64,000 nucleotides of DNA from Hymenobacter radiodurans. Lineage in GTDB: Bacteria; Bacteroidota; Bacteroidia; Cytophagales; Hymenobacteraceae. Every line of letters begins with the position of its first letter. The stretch's first letter is position 1. Positions 58,004 to 64,000 of this stretch are shown here, one piece after another. The DNA is taken from positions 3,814,001-3,878,000 of the forward strand of contig NZ_CP037922.1 in assembly GCF_004355185.1 (NCBI RefSeq), in the 5' to 3' direction. The notes beneath the pieces were generated by a model. That model was not told the DNA's origin and ran no database searches. It worked only from the letters and a program-made list of their open reading frames with translations. The position numbers and the translations under genes are program-made.

Positions 58004-58489
58004 CTAATCAATCTGAGGCCGCGGATGTTTGGCCGCAGCCTGACTTTTATACGACAAATGTAGGCGAGCCACATCAACTACCAGTTGTGCTTTGCGCAAC
58101 AAGGCCCGTCCGATGAGCACAGGGTAGCGCATATCGGAGCGGTCAGACAGGGAGAATTCGGCGGAAATATCTTCACCAAATAACTGAATAACTGTCTGAA
58201 TAACATAGCGTTCCTGCACTTCCCCGTTCGAGCTTTTGATGTCGCGCAGGGAGAAGTTGGCGAACTGCAACGGCCGGCCATTAAAATTTGGATGCGAGGG
58301 GTCGAGCAGCTGCACGCAGAGCAGTTCGCGCCCGTCGGGCAGAGTTTCGATGTGAATATTGGAGCAGTGAATGGCACCCGTGTAGGCGCCCGTATCCACC
58401 TTCGCTTCTACCCCACGCAACTTAAACTGGGGAAAGTCAACCAACTCCCGCCGCCCCACTACTCGCTTTGGAACCCGCTTTTTTATCAT
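58004..58489 (-). CDS. RimB-like retropepsin-type aspartic protease (PF05618)
   Basis: 161 residues from the ATG at 58489. Conserved VVGRRELVDFPQF, AKVDTGAYTGAIHCSNI with the active-site D-T-G, and IGRALLRKAQLVVDVAR. The family was named Zn_protease but has a retropepsin-like fold. It precedes rimK by 54 bases and is co-transcribed. In rimABK operons RimB cleaves or trims RimK-modified S6, a role inferred for this one. Confidence 0.88.
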   Translation of the reverse strand: MIKKRVPKRVVGRRELVDFPQFKLRGVEAKVDTGAYTGAIHCSNIHIETLPDGRELLCVQLLDPSHPNFNGRPLQFANFSLRDIKSSNGEVQERYVIQTVIQLFGEDISAEFSLSDRSDMRYPVLIGRALLRKAQLVVDVARLHLSYKSQAAAKHPRPQID

Positions 58490-58685
58490 CGTAGAGGCAA
58501 TATAAGGGAAGCAACGGGTTTGCAGCCACCAAGAGCGCATCGCTAGCAAAAATGTAAGTCAGCGGCCTTCACCCTAATGGAGTAAAGAAGAAGCGTGGGC
58601 AGAATTAAATGCAGCTAACGTTTTTTGTAACGGGTTGGGGGGCTTTTTAGCGTGAACCCTAGACACATCCTACCGTTCCCACAGA

Positions 58686-59309
58686 ATGGAGCGTGTTCTT
58701 CAAGCGTCTATTTCCAATTTTCTTATGCCGAATCAATCTCTTAACAGCTCATGGCGCGCCCAAGCCCAATCATTTGGCCGCATTTTATTATACCAAGGTG
58801 ACATTACTATCCTCGACACTGATGCTATCGTAAATGCCGCCAACTCCTCCCTGCTCGGCGGCGGTGGCGTAGATGGCGCTATTCATCGCGCTGGCGGCCC
58901 TCAAATTCTGGAAGAATGCCGCCGCTTGCGAGCTGGTCACTACGGCAAAGGATTGCGCACAGGAGAGGCAGTGATTACCACGGGTGGCCGCCTGTCTGCT
59001 AAGCACATCATTCATACTGTTGGGCCAGTTTGGAACGGTGGGCACAAGCAAGAGCCCGAGTTACTAGCCAACTGCTACCGCAATAGTCTGCGTGTTGCCG
59101 CCGAGAATGGACTACATAGTATCGCTTTCCCGGGCATTAGCACCGGCATTTATGGGTATCCAAAGCCCGAAGCTACTACCATTGCCGTGCGCGAGGTGCT
59201 GGCCTTTTTGGAAGCTCATGCGCAGCCAGCAGAAGTCGTATTTGTGGTGTTCGACGCGGAGAACAAGCGACTTTATGAGCGCGAACTAACGGCTAAGACG
59301 TCGGCGTAA
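58686..59309 (+). CDS. Macrodomain protein, O-acetyl-ADP-ribose deacetylase type
   Basis: 207 residues. MacroD signatures: [36 protein letters not shown], then [18 protein letters not shown], and [13 protein letters not shown]. It removes ADP-ribose or hydrolyses O-acetyl-ADP-ribose. A second in-frame ATG at 58725 is also a possible start. Its end overlaps the convergent hydrolase gene by 17 bases. Confidence 0.92.
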   Translation: MERVLQASISNFLMPNQSLNSSWRAQAQSFGRILLYQGDITILDTDAIVNAANSSLLGGGGVDGAIHRAGGPQILEECRRLRAGHYGKGLRTGEAVITTGGRLSAKHIIHTVGPVWNGGHKQEPELLANCYRNSLRVAAENGLHSIAFPGISTGIYGYPKPEATTIAVREVLAFLEAHAQPAEVVFVVFDAENKRLYERELTAKTSA

Positions 59310-60093
59310 TGACTTCCGGATGGCGACGCAGATACGCGGCCACGTCGTAAATGAGTCCCGCGTGGCCCGTATCGAGGAGGACAGTGCGTGCCTGCTGCAA
59401 CGAGCCAATAAAGCGTTGCAAACCAGCATGCGGAATCACCCGGTCGTATTTTCCCAGAAAAAAGGTGACTTGCACCTGATGCTCGTTCAGGATATGAGCT
59501 AGGTCTTTTAGGCTGAACACCAGCAGCCGAAAGCCGACCCAGCTTCGGTACACGCGCAGGCGTTTTTCGCGGCTCTCAAGCTGCCATTCAGCAAAGCGTA
59601 TCAGGTTGGTGTCCACAACGCGGCGCTCCCCCAACACATTCAGAAAGCGCAGCAGGCGCTGCGGACGCAGCACAGCCCGGCCCAGCACCCCGCGCATCCA
59701 TGGCGGATAGGTAGCCAGCGAATACCAGAACTGACGTTGGAGGCCGTCGGGGGCAATAAGCCAGATTTTCTCTACTCTACCCGGAAAGTGCTCGACGGCC
59801 GTAAGCGCAAATTTGGCCCCCATGCTAAAGGCAAGTAGGCTGAACTTCTCAATCTTATGATCGATCAGAAAGTGCGCAAGCAGCTCACCGAGGCGCTTTT
59901 TGGTTAGTGGCGCATCTGCTTTAGCCAGCCGACTATTGCCGTGATAAAACAGATCAAACGAATAAATAGTGGCCCTATCGCCCAGCACGGCGGCTATGCT
60001 ACGCCAGTGGCCTTCGCTCTGCCCGTAGCCGTGGAAAGCCAGCACCACCCGCGGGCCAGTGCCATAGGTTCGATAATGCAAGAGTGTCTTCAC
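59293..60093 (-). CDS. Alpha/beta hydrolase, serine type
   Basis: 266 residues from a GTG start. [13 protein letters not shown] oxyanion region, nucleophile Ser in [12 protein letters not shown], His in [10 protein letters not shown], and [11 protein letters not shown] with the acid. No signal peptide. Substrate unknown. Its C-terminus overlaps that of the convergent macrodomain gene. Confidence 0.82.
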   Translation of the reverse strand: MKTLLHYRTYGTGPRVVLAFHGYGQSEGHWRSIAAVLGDRATIYSFDLFYHGNSRLAKADAPLTKKRLGELLAHFLIDHKIEKFSLLAFSMGAKFALTAVEHFPGRVEKIWLIAPDGLQRQFWYSLATYPPWMRGVLGRAVLRPQRLLRFLNVLGERRVVDTNLIRFAEWQLESREKRLRVYRSWVGFRLLVFSLKDLAHILNEHQVQVTFFLGKYDRVIPHAGLQRFIGSLQQARTVLLDTGHAGLIYDVAAYLRRHPEVITPTS

Positions 60094-60178
60094 GGGCAGC
60101 TGCTAACCTGATAATTACAAGATTAGCCTATACGGCTTTTGACATCAGGAAGAAGGACTTGTGGTTATCCGGTGAATT

Positions 60179-60727
60179 TTACAGCCGCGAAACGCCCCCC
60201 GATACCACAAACTTCATTACCTCACTGCTGGGTAGCTCCAGGAAAGTGACATTCTCTTTGGGCACCAGGAATAGCTCGCCGGAAAAGTTGTAGGAGTGTG
60301 GGCAGTACACGGCTACTAAGTCGGGGCGGTTGGCGGGCTCCATGTTTTCCTGCGTGACAAACCCCATTTTGAAAATCTTGGCTTCCTGATTTACACACAT
60401 GACAACAGGGCAGTTGAACTTCTGATTATCGCCCACAAAGGCATCAAACAGGTCTTTAAGGCTGGAATAAATGATGCTTACTAGGGGTGTGCGGTGCAGC
60501 ACTCGCTCGGCAATAATCAGGAAGGGCCGCACCATGAAAGACTTAGCGACAAAGCCCACAATGGTCAGGAGCACAATGGCGGTCAGCAAGCCCATGCCGG
60601 GAGGCACATTGTCCATGCGGAACAGGCTATCGAGCCACCGAATGGTGGCAAATAGAATGTAGATGGTGAGGCCAACTGGCGCCACAATCAGAAAGCCATT
60701 GAGGAAGTAGTTGAAGAGTTTGCGCAT
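60179..60727 (-). CDS. DUF502 family membrane protein
   Basis: 182 residues from the ATG at 60727. Two hydrophobic helices: YFLNGFLIVAPVGLTIYIL and LLTAIVLLTIVGFVAKSF. Family segments VLHRTPLVSIIYSSLKDLFDAF, GFVTQEN and VAVYCPHSYNFSGELFLVPKEN. It lies 83 bases after ispH and is probably in the same transcript. Confidence 0.87.
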   Translation of the reverse strand: MRKLFNYFLNGFLIVAPVGLTIYILFATIRWLDSLFRMDNVPPGMGLLTAIVLLTIVGFVAKSFMVRPFLIIAERVLHRTPLVSIIYSSLKDLFDAFVGDNQKFNCPVVMCVNQEAKIFKMGFVTQENMEPANRPDLVAVYCPHSYNFSGELFLVPKENVTFLELPSSEVMKFVVSGGVSRL

Positions 60728-60810
60728 ACGGCAGCAGAGGTAAACAAAAATGCCCGACCAGAAACCGGCCGGGCAAATAACGATGATGTTGAACAGAAAT
60801 CCGTGCGGTG

Positions 60811-61695
60811 CTATACGGCCTCCAAAGCTACTTGCTCGATGCGGGCGGCTACGCGCTGCATCAGCCACATTGGCGTGCTGGTAGCCCCACATATCCCGAC
60901 AGAATTGGCCCCCACAAACCATTCATCATTAATATCCTGATCATTTTCGATGAAGTAACTCCGCGGATTCGTCTGGTTAACCACCGAAAACAGTGCTTTG
61001 CCATTGGAGCTTTTACGGCCGCTTACAAACACGATTACATCGTGTTCCACGGCGAACTTTGCTAGTGCGGGCTCGCGGTTGCTTACCTGACGGCAAATAC
61101 TGTCGTTGGCGTCGAAGCTGTCCAAGCTACCCCCAGCGGCAGCAATGCGGTCTTCAATTAGCTGCTTCATGCGGTAGAAGCCGGCGGTGCTCTTCGTCGT
61201 TTGGCTAAACAGCGTAACGGGGCGAGCGAAGTCAATCTGGTCGAGGTCAGCTTCGGTCATCACAATCAGGGCACGGTTGCCGGTTTGGCCAGCTAAGCCA
61301 GTAACTTCGGCATGACCCGGCTGTCCGTAAATGACAATCTGACCTTCCTGCCGCTGGCTTACATCATAGGCATGCTTTACGCGGTTTTGCAGCTTCAGCA
61401 CCACAGGGCACGAAGCATCGATCAATTCCAGGTTATTGCGCAGGGCCAGTTCGTAGGTCTCCGGTGGCTCTCCGTGGGCTCGTATCAGTACTTTACTATC
61501 GTGTATCTGCTGAAGCTGTTCGCGGTCGATGATGCGCAGGCCGCGTTGGTGCAGACGCTCCACTTCCATGCGGTTGTGCACAATATCGCCCAAGCAATAT
61601 AAAGTCGATTCGTTCTCTAGCTCATCCTCGGCCATCTGAATGGCGAACTCAACGCCAAAACAATAGCCGGAATTTTTATCGATAGTGATGTTCAT
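60811..61695 (-). CDS. ispH: 4-hydroxy-3-methylbut-2-enyl diphosphate reductase
   Basis: Last step of the non-mevalonate isoprenoid pathway, giving IPP and DMAPP. 294 residues with one 3Fe/4Fe cluster; the three Cys ligands lie in SGYCFGV, IDASCPVV and VGICGATSTP. The Glu in VMTEADL and the segments RAHGEPP and GQPGHAEVTG are family marks. It follows cmk by about 210 bases on the same strand, a common Bacteroidota order. Confidence 0.95.
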   Translation of the reverse strand: MNITIDKNSGYCFGVEFAIQMAEDELENESTLYCLGDIVHNRMEVERLHQRGLRIIDREQLQQIHDSKVLIRAHGEPPETYELALRNNLELIDASCPVVLKLQNRVKHAYDVSQRQEGQIVIYGQPGHAEVTGLAGQTGNRALIVMTEADLDQIDFARPVTLFSQTTKSTAGFYRMKQLIEDRIAAAGGSLDSFDANDSICRQVSNREPALAKFAVEHDVIVFVSGRKSSNGKALFSVVNQTNPRSYFIENDQDINDEWFVGANSVGICGATSTPMWLMQRVAARIEQVALEAV

Positions 61696-61825
61696 GACAG
61701 GGAAAATATTTCGGCAGTTGTAGCTGCAACTTTAGTGCCCTAACTGGTCGCCGATAGCACCAGACCTCGTTCATCTTTTTGGCATTTAGCCGGGTAAACT
61801 CATGCGTAATACGAAGATGAGCACA

Positions 61826-61936
61826 AAAAAATGCCCCCCAAAACGATATAGTTTGCCCTAACCCGACTTACAGGCCCACGGAGCCCTTATTACCCCAATA
61901 CCTTTTAGGTATGACGGACCGTGGGGGGCATTTTTT
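61826..61936. repeat. Inverted pair of the ATGCCCCCC motif variant
   Basis: AAAAAATGCCCCCCA (61826-61840) and TGGGGGGCATTTTTT (61922-61936) are exact complements, 81 bases apart. The second arm is inside the 3' end of cmk, so it is a poor terminator but a clear motif pair. Confidence 0.7.
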
Positions 61937-62651
61937 CGTCGTTGGGCACGGCTAAGTCGCCAACTGCGGCCAGCGAAAATAGCGTAGCTGAGACGCGCTC
62001 CAGCACGAAATCTACCTGCTCATCAATGGTAATATGCGTGGTATCGAGCATGATGGCATCGGCAGCGCGGCGCAATGGACTTTCGGCGCGGGTCGAGTCG
62101 ATGTGGTCGCGCTTGGTGAGGTTGTCAATAATAGCTTCGACCTCCACATGCTCACCATTCATAGCCAACTCCTCCTGCCGACGTAGCGCCCGCACGCGGG
62201 TTTCGGCGGTCATAAACACCTTTACTTCCGCATCCGGGAACACCGTGGTGCCAATGTCGCGGCCGTCCATCACTACTCCGCGCTTGCGGCCCATGCGCTG
62301 CTGCTGACTGACCATAGCGTGGCGCACGGCCGGTATCACCGACACCTCACTTACGGAGTTAGAGATAACCATCTGACGAATCTCATCTTCGCGGATTTCG
62401 CCGTCCAGACACAATTCGTTTCGCCCCGTGCGGCGGTTGCGCTTAAACGAGATGTGCATATCGTGCAGGGCCTGCTCGATACGGGGCAAATCGTCGAACG
62501 CAATTTTATGTTCGAGCAAATACAGGGTCACGGCCCGGTACATGGCGCCCGTGTCAATGTAGGCATACCCTAACTCGGCGGCTACGGCTTTGGCGGTAGT
62601 GCTTTTACCGCACGAAGAGTAGCCGTCGATGGCAATGACGATTTTTCTCAT
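61905..62651 (-). CDS. cmk: Cytidylate kinase
   Basis: It phosphorylates CMP and dCMP. 248 residues, P-loop DGYSSCGKSTTAKAVAAELG, then the CMP-binding YIDTGAMYRAV, GRDIGTTVFPDA, and KRDHIDSTRAESPLRRAADA. The C-terminal tail (about 225-248) is an extension, ending with NDEKMPPTVRHT. The ATG overlaps the upstream gene's TGA stop by 4 bases (ATGA), so the two are translationally coupled. Confidence 0.95.
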   Translation of the reverse strand: MRKIVIAIDGYSSCGKSTTAKAVAAELGYAYIDTGAMYRAVTLYLLEHKIAFDDLPRIEQALHDMHISFKRNRRTGRNELCLDGEIREDEIRQMVISNSVSEVSVIPAVRHAMVSQQQRMGRKRGVVMDGRDIGTTVFPDAEVKVFMTAETRVRALRRQEELAMNGEHVEVEAIIDNLTKRDHIDSTRAESPLRRAADAIMLDTTHITIDEQVDFVLERVSATLFSLAAVGDLAVPNDEKMPPTVRHT

Positions 62652-63064
62652 GGGGAAGTCGTTCGGCGCGGGGGCAAGGGGACGGGAATCCAGGTTCGAC
62701 GACGTGGTATGGCAGCCGCGGCTAAGCGGGTGGGCACAGAGTGGAAGAATACCATTACGGACTCAACCGCACCATGCACCAATTGCCGCTCCACGTAGCT
62801 GAACGGATTGATAAAGGTACAACCAGCTATCTGTACGCCGACCAGCCCAGAGGCGTCGCGGTGCCAGTGGCCCCCAAAGCTACGGATTATGCACTCCCCC
62901 AAAAAGCACCCCAGCGCATTTACTACTCCGGGCTGAGCTTCATGGCTAATGCTACTGCGCTCACGATCAATAAATTCGGTGAGCGTTGACACCGCTACTT
63001 CGTCAAAAGAAGGGATGTTTAAATTTTGCCGCACGGCTTCGGCGGCGCTTCGTAGTTCTTCCAT
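62648..63064 (-). CDS. Paralogue 1 of an unnamed NALGCFLGECI family
   Basis: 138 residues. Helical N-terminus SAAEAVRQNLNIPSF, then the conserved GVVNALGCFLGECIIRSFGGHW, beta region, and VMVFFHSVPTRL. The end is a Pro/Arg-rich extension not present in its paralogue. The stop codon overlaps the cmk start. I do not know a function. The next gene, 63185, is a clear paralogue. Confidence 0.72.
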   Translation of the reverse strand: MEELRSAAEAVRQNLNIPSFDEVAVSTLTEFIDRERSSISHEAQPGVVNALGCFLGECIIRSFGGHWHRDASGLVGVQIAGCTFINPFSYVERQLVHGAVESVMVFFHSVPTRLAAAAIPRRRTWIPVPLPPRRTTSP

Positions 63065-63184
63065 CGTAGAAAAAACGCAGCATCCGGTAACTGACGCAAG
63101 TAAGGTTCAAAATGAAAACTACCGGATTAGTTAAGTTTTAAACTTACAACAGAAGAAAATAATATTTCAGGGAAAATATAGTAA

Positions 63185-63579
63185 TTAAATCCAATTTTTG
63201 CGCGGTGCTTCCGCCTCCAAGCGGGCCGGAATCTGCTCAAAAAATGTCACTACCGAATTAGCTAGGCCACTGTTTAACTGTTGCCCTACGCGATAAAAAG
63301 GATTTAGAAATAGCTTCTCGCGCAAGCCGATGCCCGTGGTTCCGTCTGGCCCGGTGGCCCACTCGCCCTGGTAGGTTTGCACGATGCACTCACCCAGAAA
63401 GCAACCTAAAGCATTGATCACACCTTCCCGGCTCGCCTCAGGCAATTGCGCCCGCTGTCCTTCAATAAAGTCGGAAAGGCGCTGTACCCCGGCGGCGTCG
63501 AAGCCATTGACCTGCAATTGTTGGCGCACGGCATCGGCGGCTGCGCGGAGGGCGGTGAGAGGGTTTTGCTCGGGGGCAT
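63185..63579 (-). CDS. Paralogue 2 of the NALGCFLGECI family, start frame-broken
   Basis: 131 residues if one C is restored at 63572-63576, giving the start ATGCCCCCCGAG (MPPEQNPLTALRAAADAVRQQ). The sister gene has SAAEAVRQNL at the matching place. Without that base only a GTG at 63529 is available. Conserved GVINALGCFLGECIVQTYQGEW and VVTFFEQIPARL. The ATG-C6 start copy matches the motif-built start of the SpoU gene at 15143. Confidence 0.68.
63572..63576 (-). other. Frame break at the start codon of paralogue 2
   Basis: ATGCCCCCGAGC has five Cs; six would put ATG in frame with the conserved sequence. The C6 form is the ATGCCCCCCGA motif variant seen at 15143. Confidence 0.7.
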
Positions 63580-63640
63580 TTTCAGATGTAAGTAAAGCGG
63601 AATAAGCCGTTCAGCCTATTAGCTGAGTGGGCGATATGCA

Positions 63641-63802
63641 TTAGCAGTCGTGTGTGGGGCAGGGCATACGGCCGCCTTTGCTCTGGCGCTTAAAGGCTTT
63701 GGTTTTCTTCTGTTGGGCTGTGCGCTGGGCGCAACCAGCCATGGGAGCCACGGCAGAACCAGTCAGCACTGCCGCCAGCAACAAGGTCATTATCTTTCTC
63801 AC
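63641..63802 (-). CDS. Small lipoprotein
   Basis: 53 residues from a GTG at 63800-63802, which gives a basic start before TLLLAAVLTGSAVAPMAGC (lipobox, Cys near 24). An ATG at 63790 is an alternative. The mature part is short and basic (TKAFKRQSKGGRMPCPTHDC). Function unknown; a CAAATATA element lies 28 bases upstream on its strand. Confidence 0.6.
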   Translation of the reverse strand: MRKIMTLLLAAVLTGSAVAPMAGCAQRTAQQKKTKAFKRQSKGGRMPCPTHDC

Positions 63803-63898
63803 GAGACGAATTTGGCAGGTATAATTAACCAAATATAAGGTTCTTTACCCGTCCGCCGGCCTGGGGGGCAAATTCTCAATCCTTACCTTTTCCGCCTT

Positions 63899-64000
63899 AT
63901 GCCCGCCGAATTCAGCCTGCGCGCCAACGTCGTTAATCTGTTTGCTAACACCATTACTCCGGCTACCATTTACGTGGCTGGGGGGCAAATTCAGCGCATT
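63899..64000 (+). CDS. Probable adenine deaminase (5' part only)
   Basis: 34 residues from ATG at 63899 before the window ends: MPAEFSLRANVVNLFANTIT then PATIYVAGGQIQRI. The pattern (RANVVN, then a beta strand ending in a GxI turn) fits the N-terminus of the adenine deaminase/amidohydrolase group, which hydrolyses adenine to hypoxanthine. The GGQIQ segment is written by a motif copy where relatives usually have ENGKI. Partial. Confidence 0.55.
   Translation, partial: MPAEFSLRANVVNLFANTITPATIYVAGGQIQRI

Larger units (their letters stand above)
161..63990. repeat. Dispersed G6C/GC6 motif (TTTGCCCCCC and variants), more than 60 copies
   Basis: A six-base G or C tract bounded by a C or G and then an AT run recurs throughout the window. 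By eye I count roughly 65 GCCCCCC/GGGGGGC cores. About 37 have the form TTGCCCCCC/GGGGGGCAA, about 15 the form AAAAGCCCCCC/GGGGGGCTTTT, and a few the form ATGCCCCCC/GGGGGGCAT. A given 9-mer is expected about 0.5 times on both strands in 64 kb at even base composition. Examples are at 161, 3866, 9976, 10504, 13491, 16438, 18561, 24010, 25605, 28770, 32511, 33599, 37284, 39380, 40482, 40703, 43803, 49872, 52070, 55976, 63863 and 63981. Copies lie in genes and between genes, on both strands. None was found in the AT-rich islet at 26.85-28.45 kb. Function unknown. Confidence 0.85.

Noticed and set aside
61922..61936. The motif arm at the end of cmk as its terminator
   Set aside because: The arm lies inside the cmk coding sequence and the 81-base loop is too long for an efficient terminator.
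1..64000. Prophage, insertion sequence or CRISPR array
   Set aside because: No transposase, integrase, phage structural gene or spaced direct repeats were seen; the palindromes are the only mobile-like elements.

Overview
The window reads as chromosomal DNA of a Bacteroidota member of the Cytophagales, most like Hymenobacter. Promoters follow the Bacteroidota TTTG / TAnnTTTG pattern (clearest before tRNA-Gln and rplY). Several exported proteins end in type IX secretion sorting domains, start sites are weakly marked by Shine-Dalgarno sequences, and the long imperfect palindromes match a repeat style I associate with Hymenobacter. No rRNA, CRISPR array, phage or transposase was found. One tRNA gene is present.

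Layout. 0-9 kb: housekeeping genes (tRNA-Gln, prs, rplY, pth, metG, a histone-H1-like protein, msrB, typA). 9-20 kb: DUF2071 and PliI-like proteins, a giant SBBP/PKD surface protein, a SpoU methyltransferase, a histidine kinase/response regulator pair, an Nth-like DNA glycosylase, a DUF167 protein and a ZIP transporter. 20-27 kb: amt, an M28 peptidase, thrC with a LysR regulator, a class D beta-lactamase. 26.8-28.3 kb: a small accessory patch with a Uma2 remnant and two AT-rich orphan genes. 28.4-41 kb: a block about protein and cell-wall control, with an alpha-2-macroglobulin (frameshifted twice), a tandem chagasin-like inhibitor, a subtilisin with SLH-like and T9SS domains, and PBP1C. 41-46 kb: small envelope proteins, then DUF779, an aldehyde dehydrogenase and an AraC regulator. 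45.8-49.8 kb: a DUF4130 protein and a radical SAM/HhH protein, a putative DNA-repair pair, both frameshifted here. 50-56 kb: a BamA/TamA-like barrel, CvfB-like protein, small envelope proteins and OmpH/Skp. 56-58.5 kb: a RimB-RimK-AspA/AstE operon. 58.7-64 kb: a macrodomain protein, cmk, ispH, DUF502, a tandem pair of unknown paralogues and the start of a probable adenine deaminase.

The strongest unexplained signal is a short dispersed motif, a G6/C6 tract with an AT-rich flank (TTTGCCCCCC, AAAAGCCCCCC or their complements). By eye there are more than 60 G6C cores in 64 kb, on both strands, in all three reading frames and between genes, sometimes as inverted pairs that form terminators. It is absent from the AT-rich islet. 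Five frame disruptions in four genes each look like the loss of one base from a G/C run, and four of the five lie in this motif. That points either to homopolymer errors in the assembly or to real slippage at the motif. Two of the sites also form a perfect G_GGG_GGC heptamer, so programmed -1 frameshifting is a less likely alternative.
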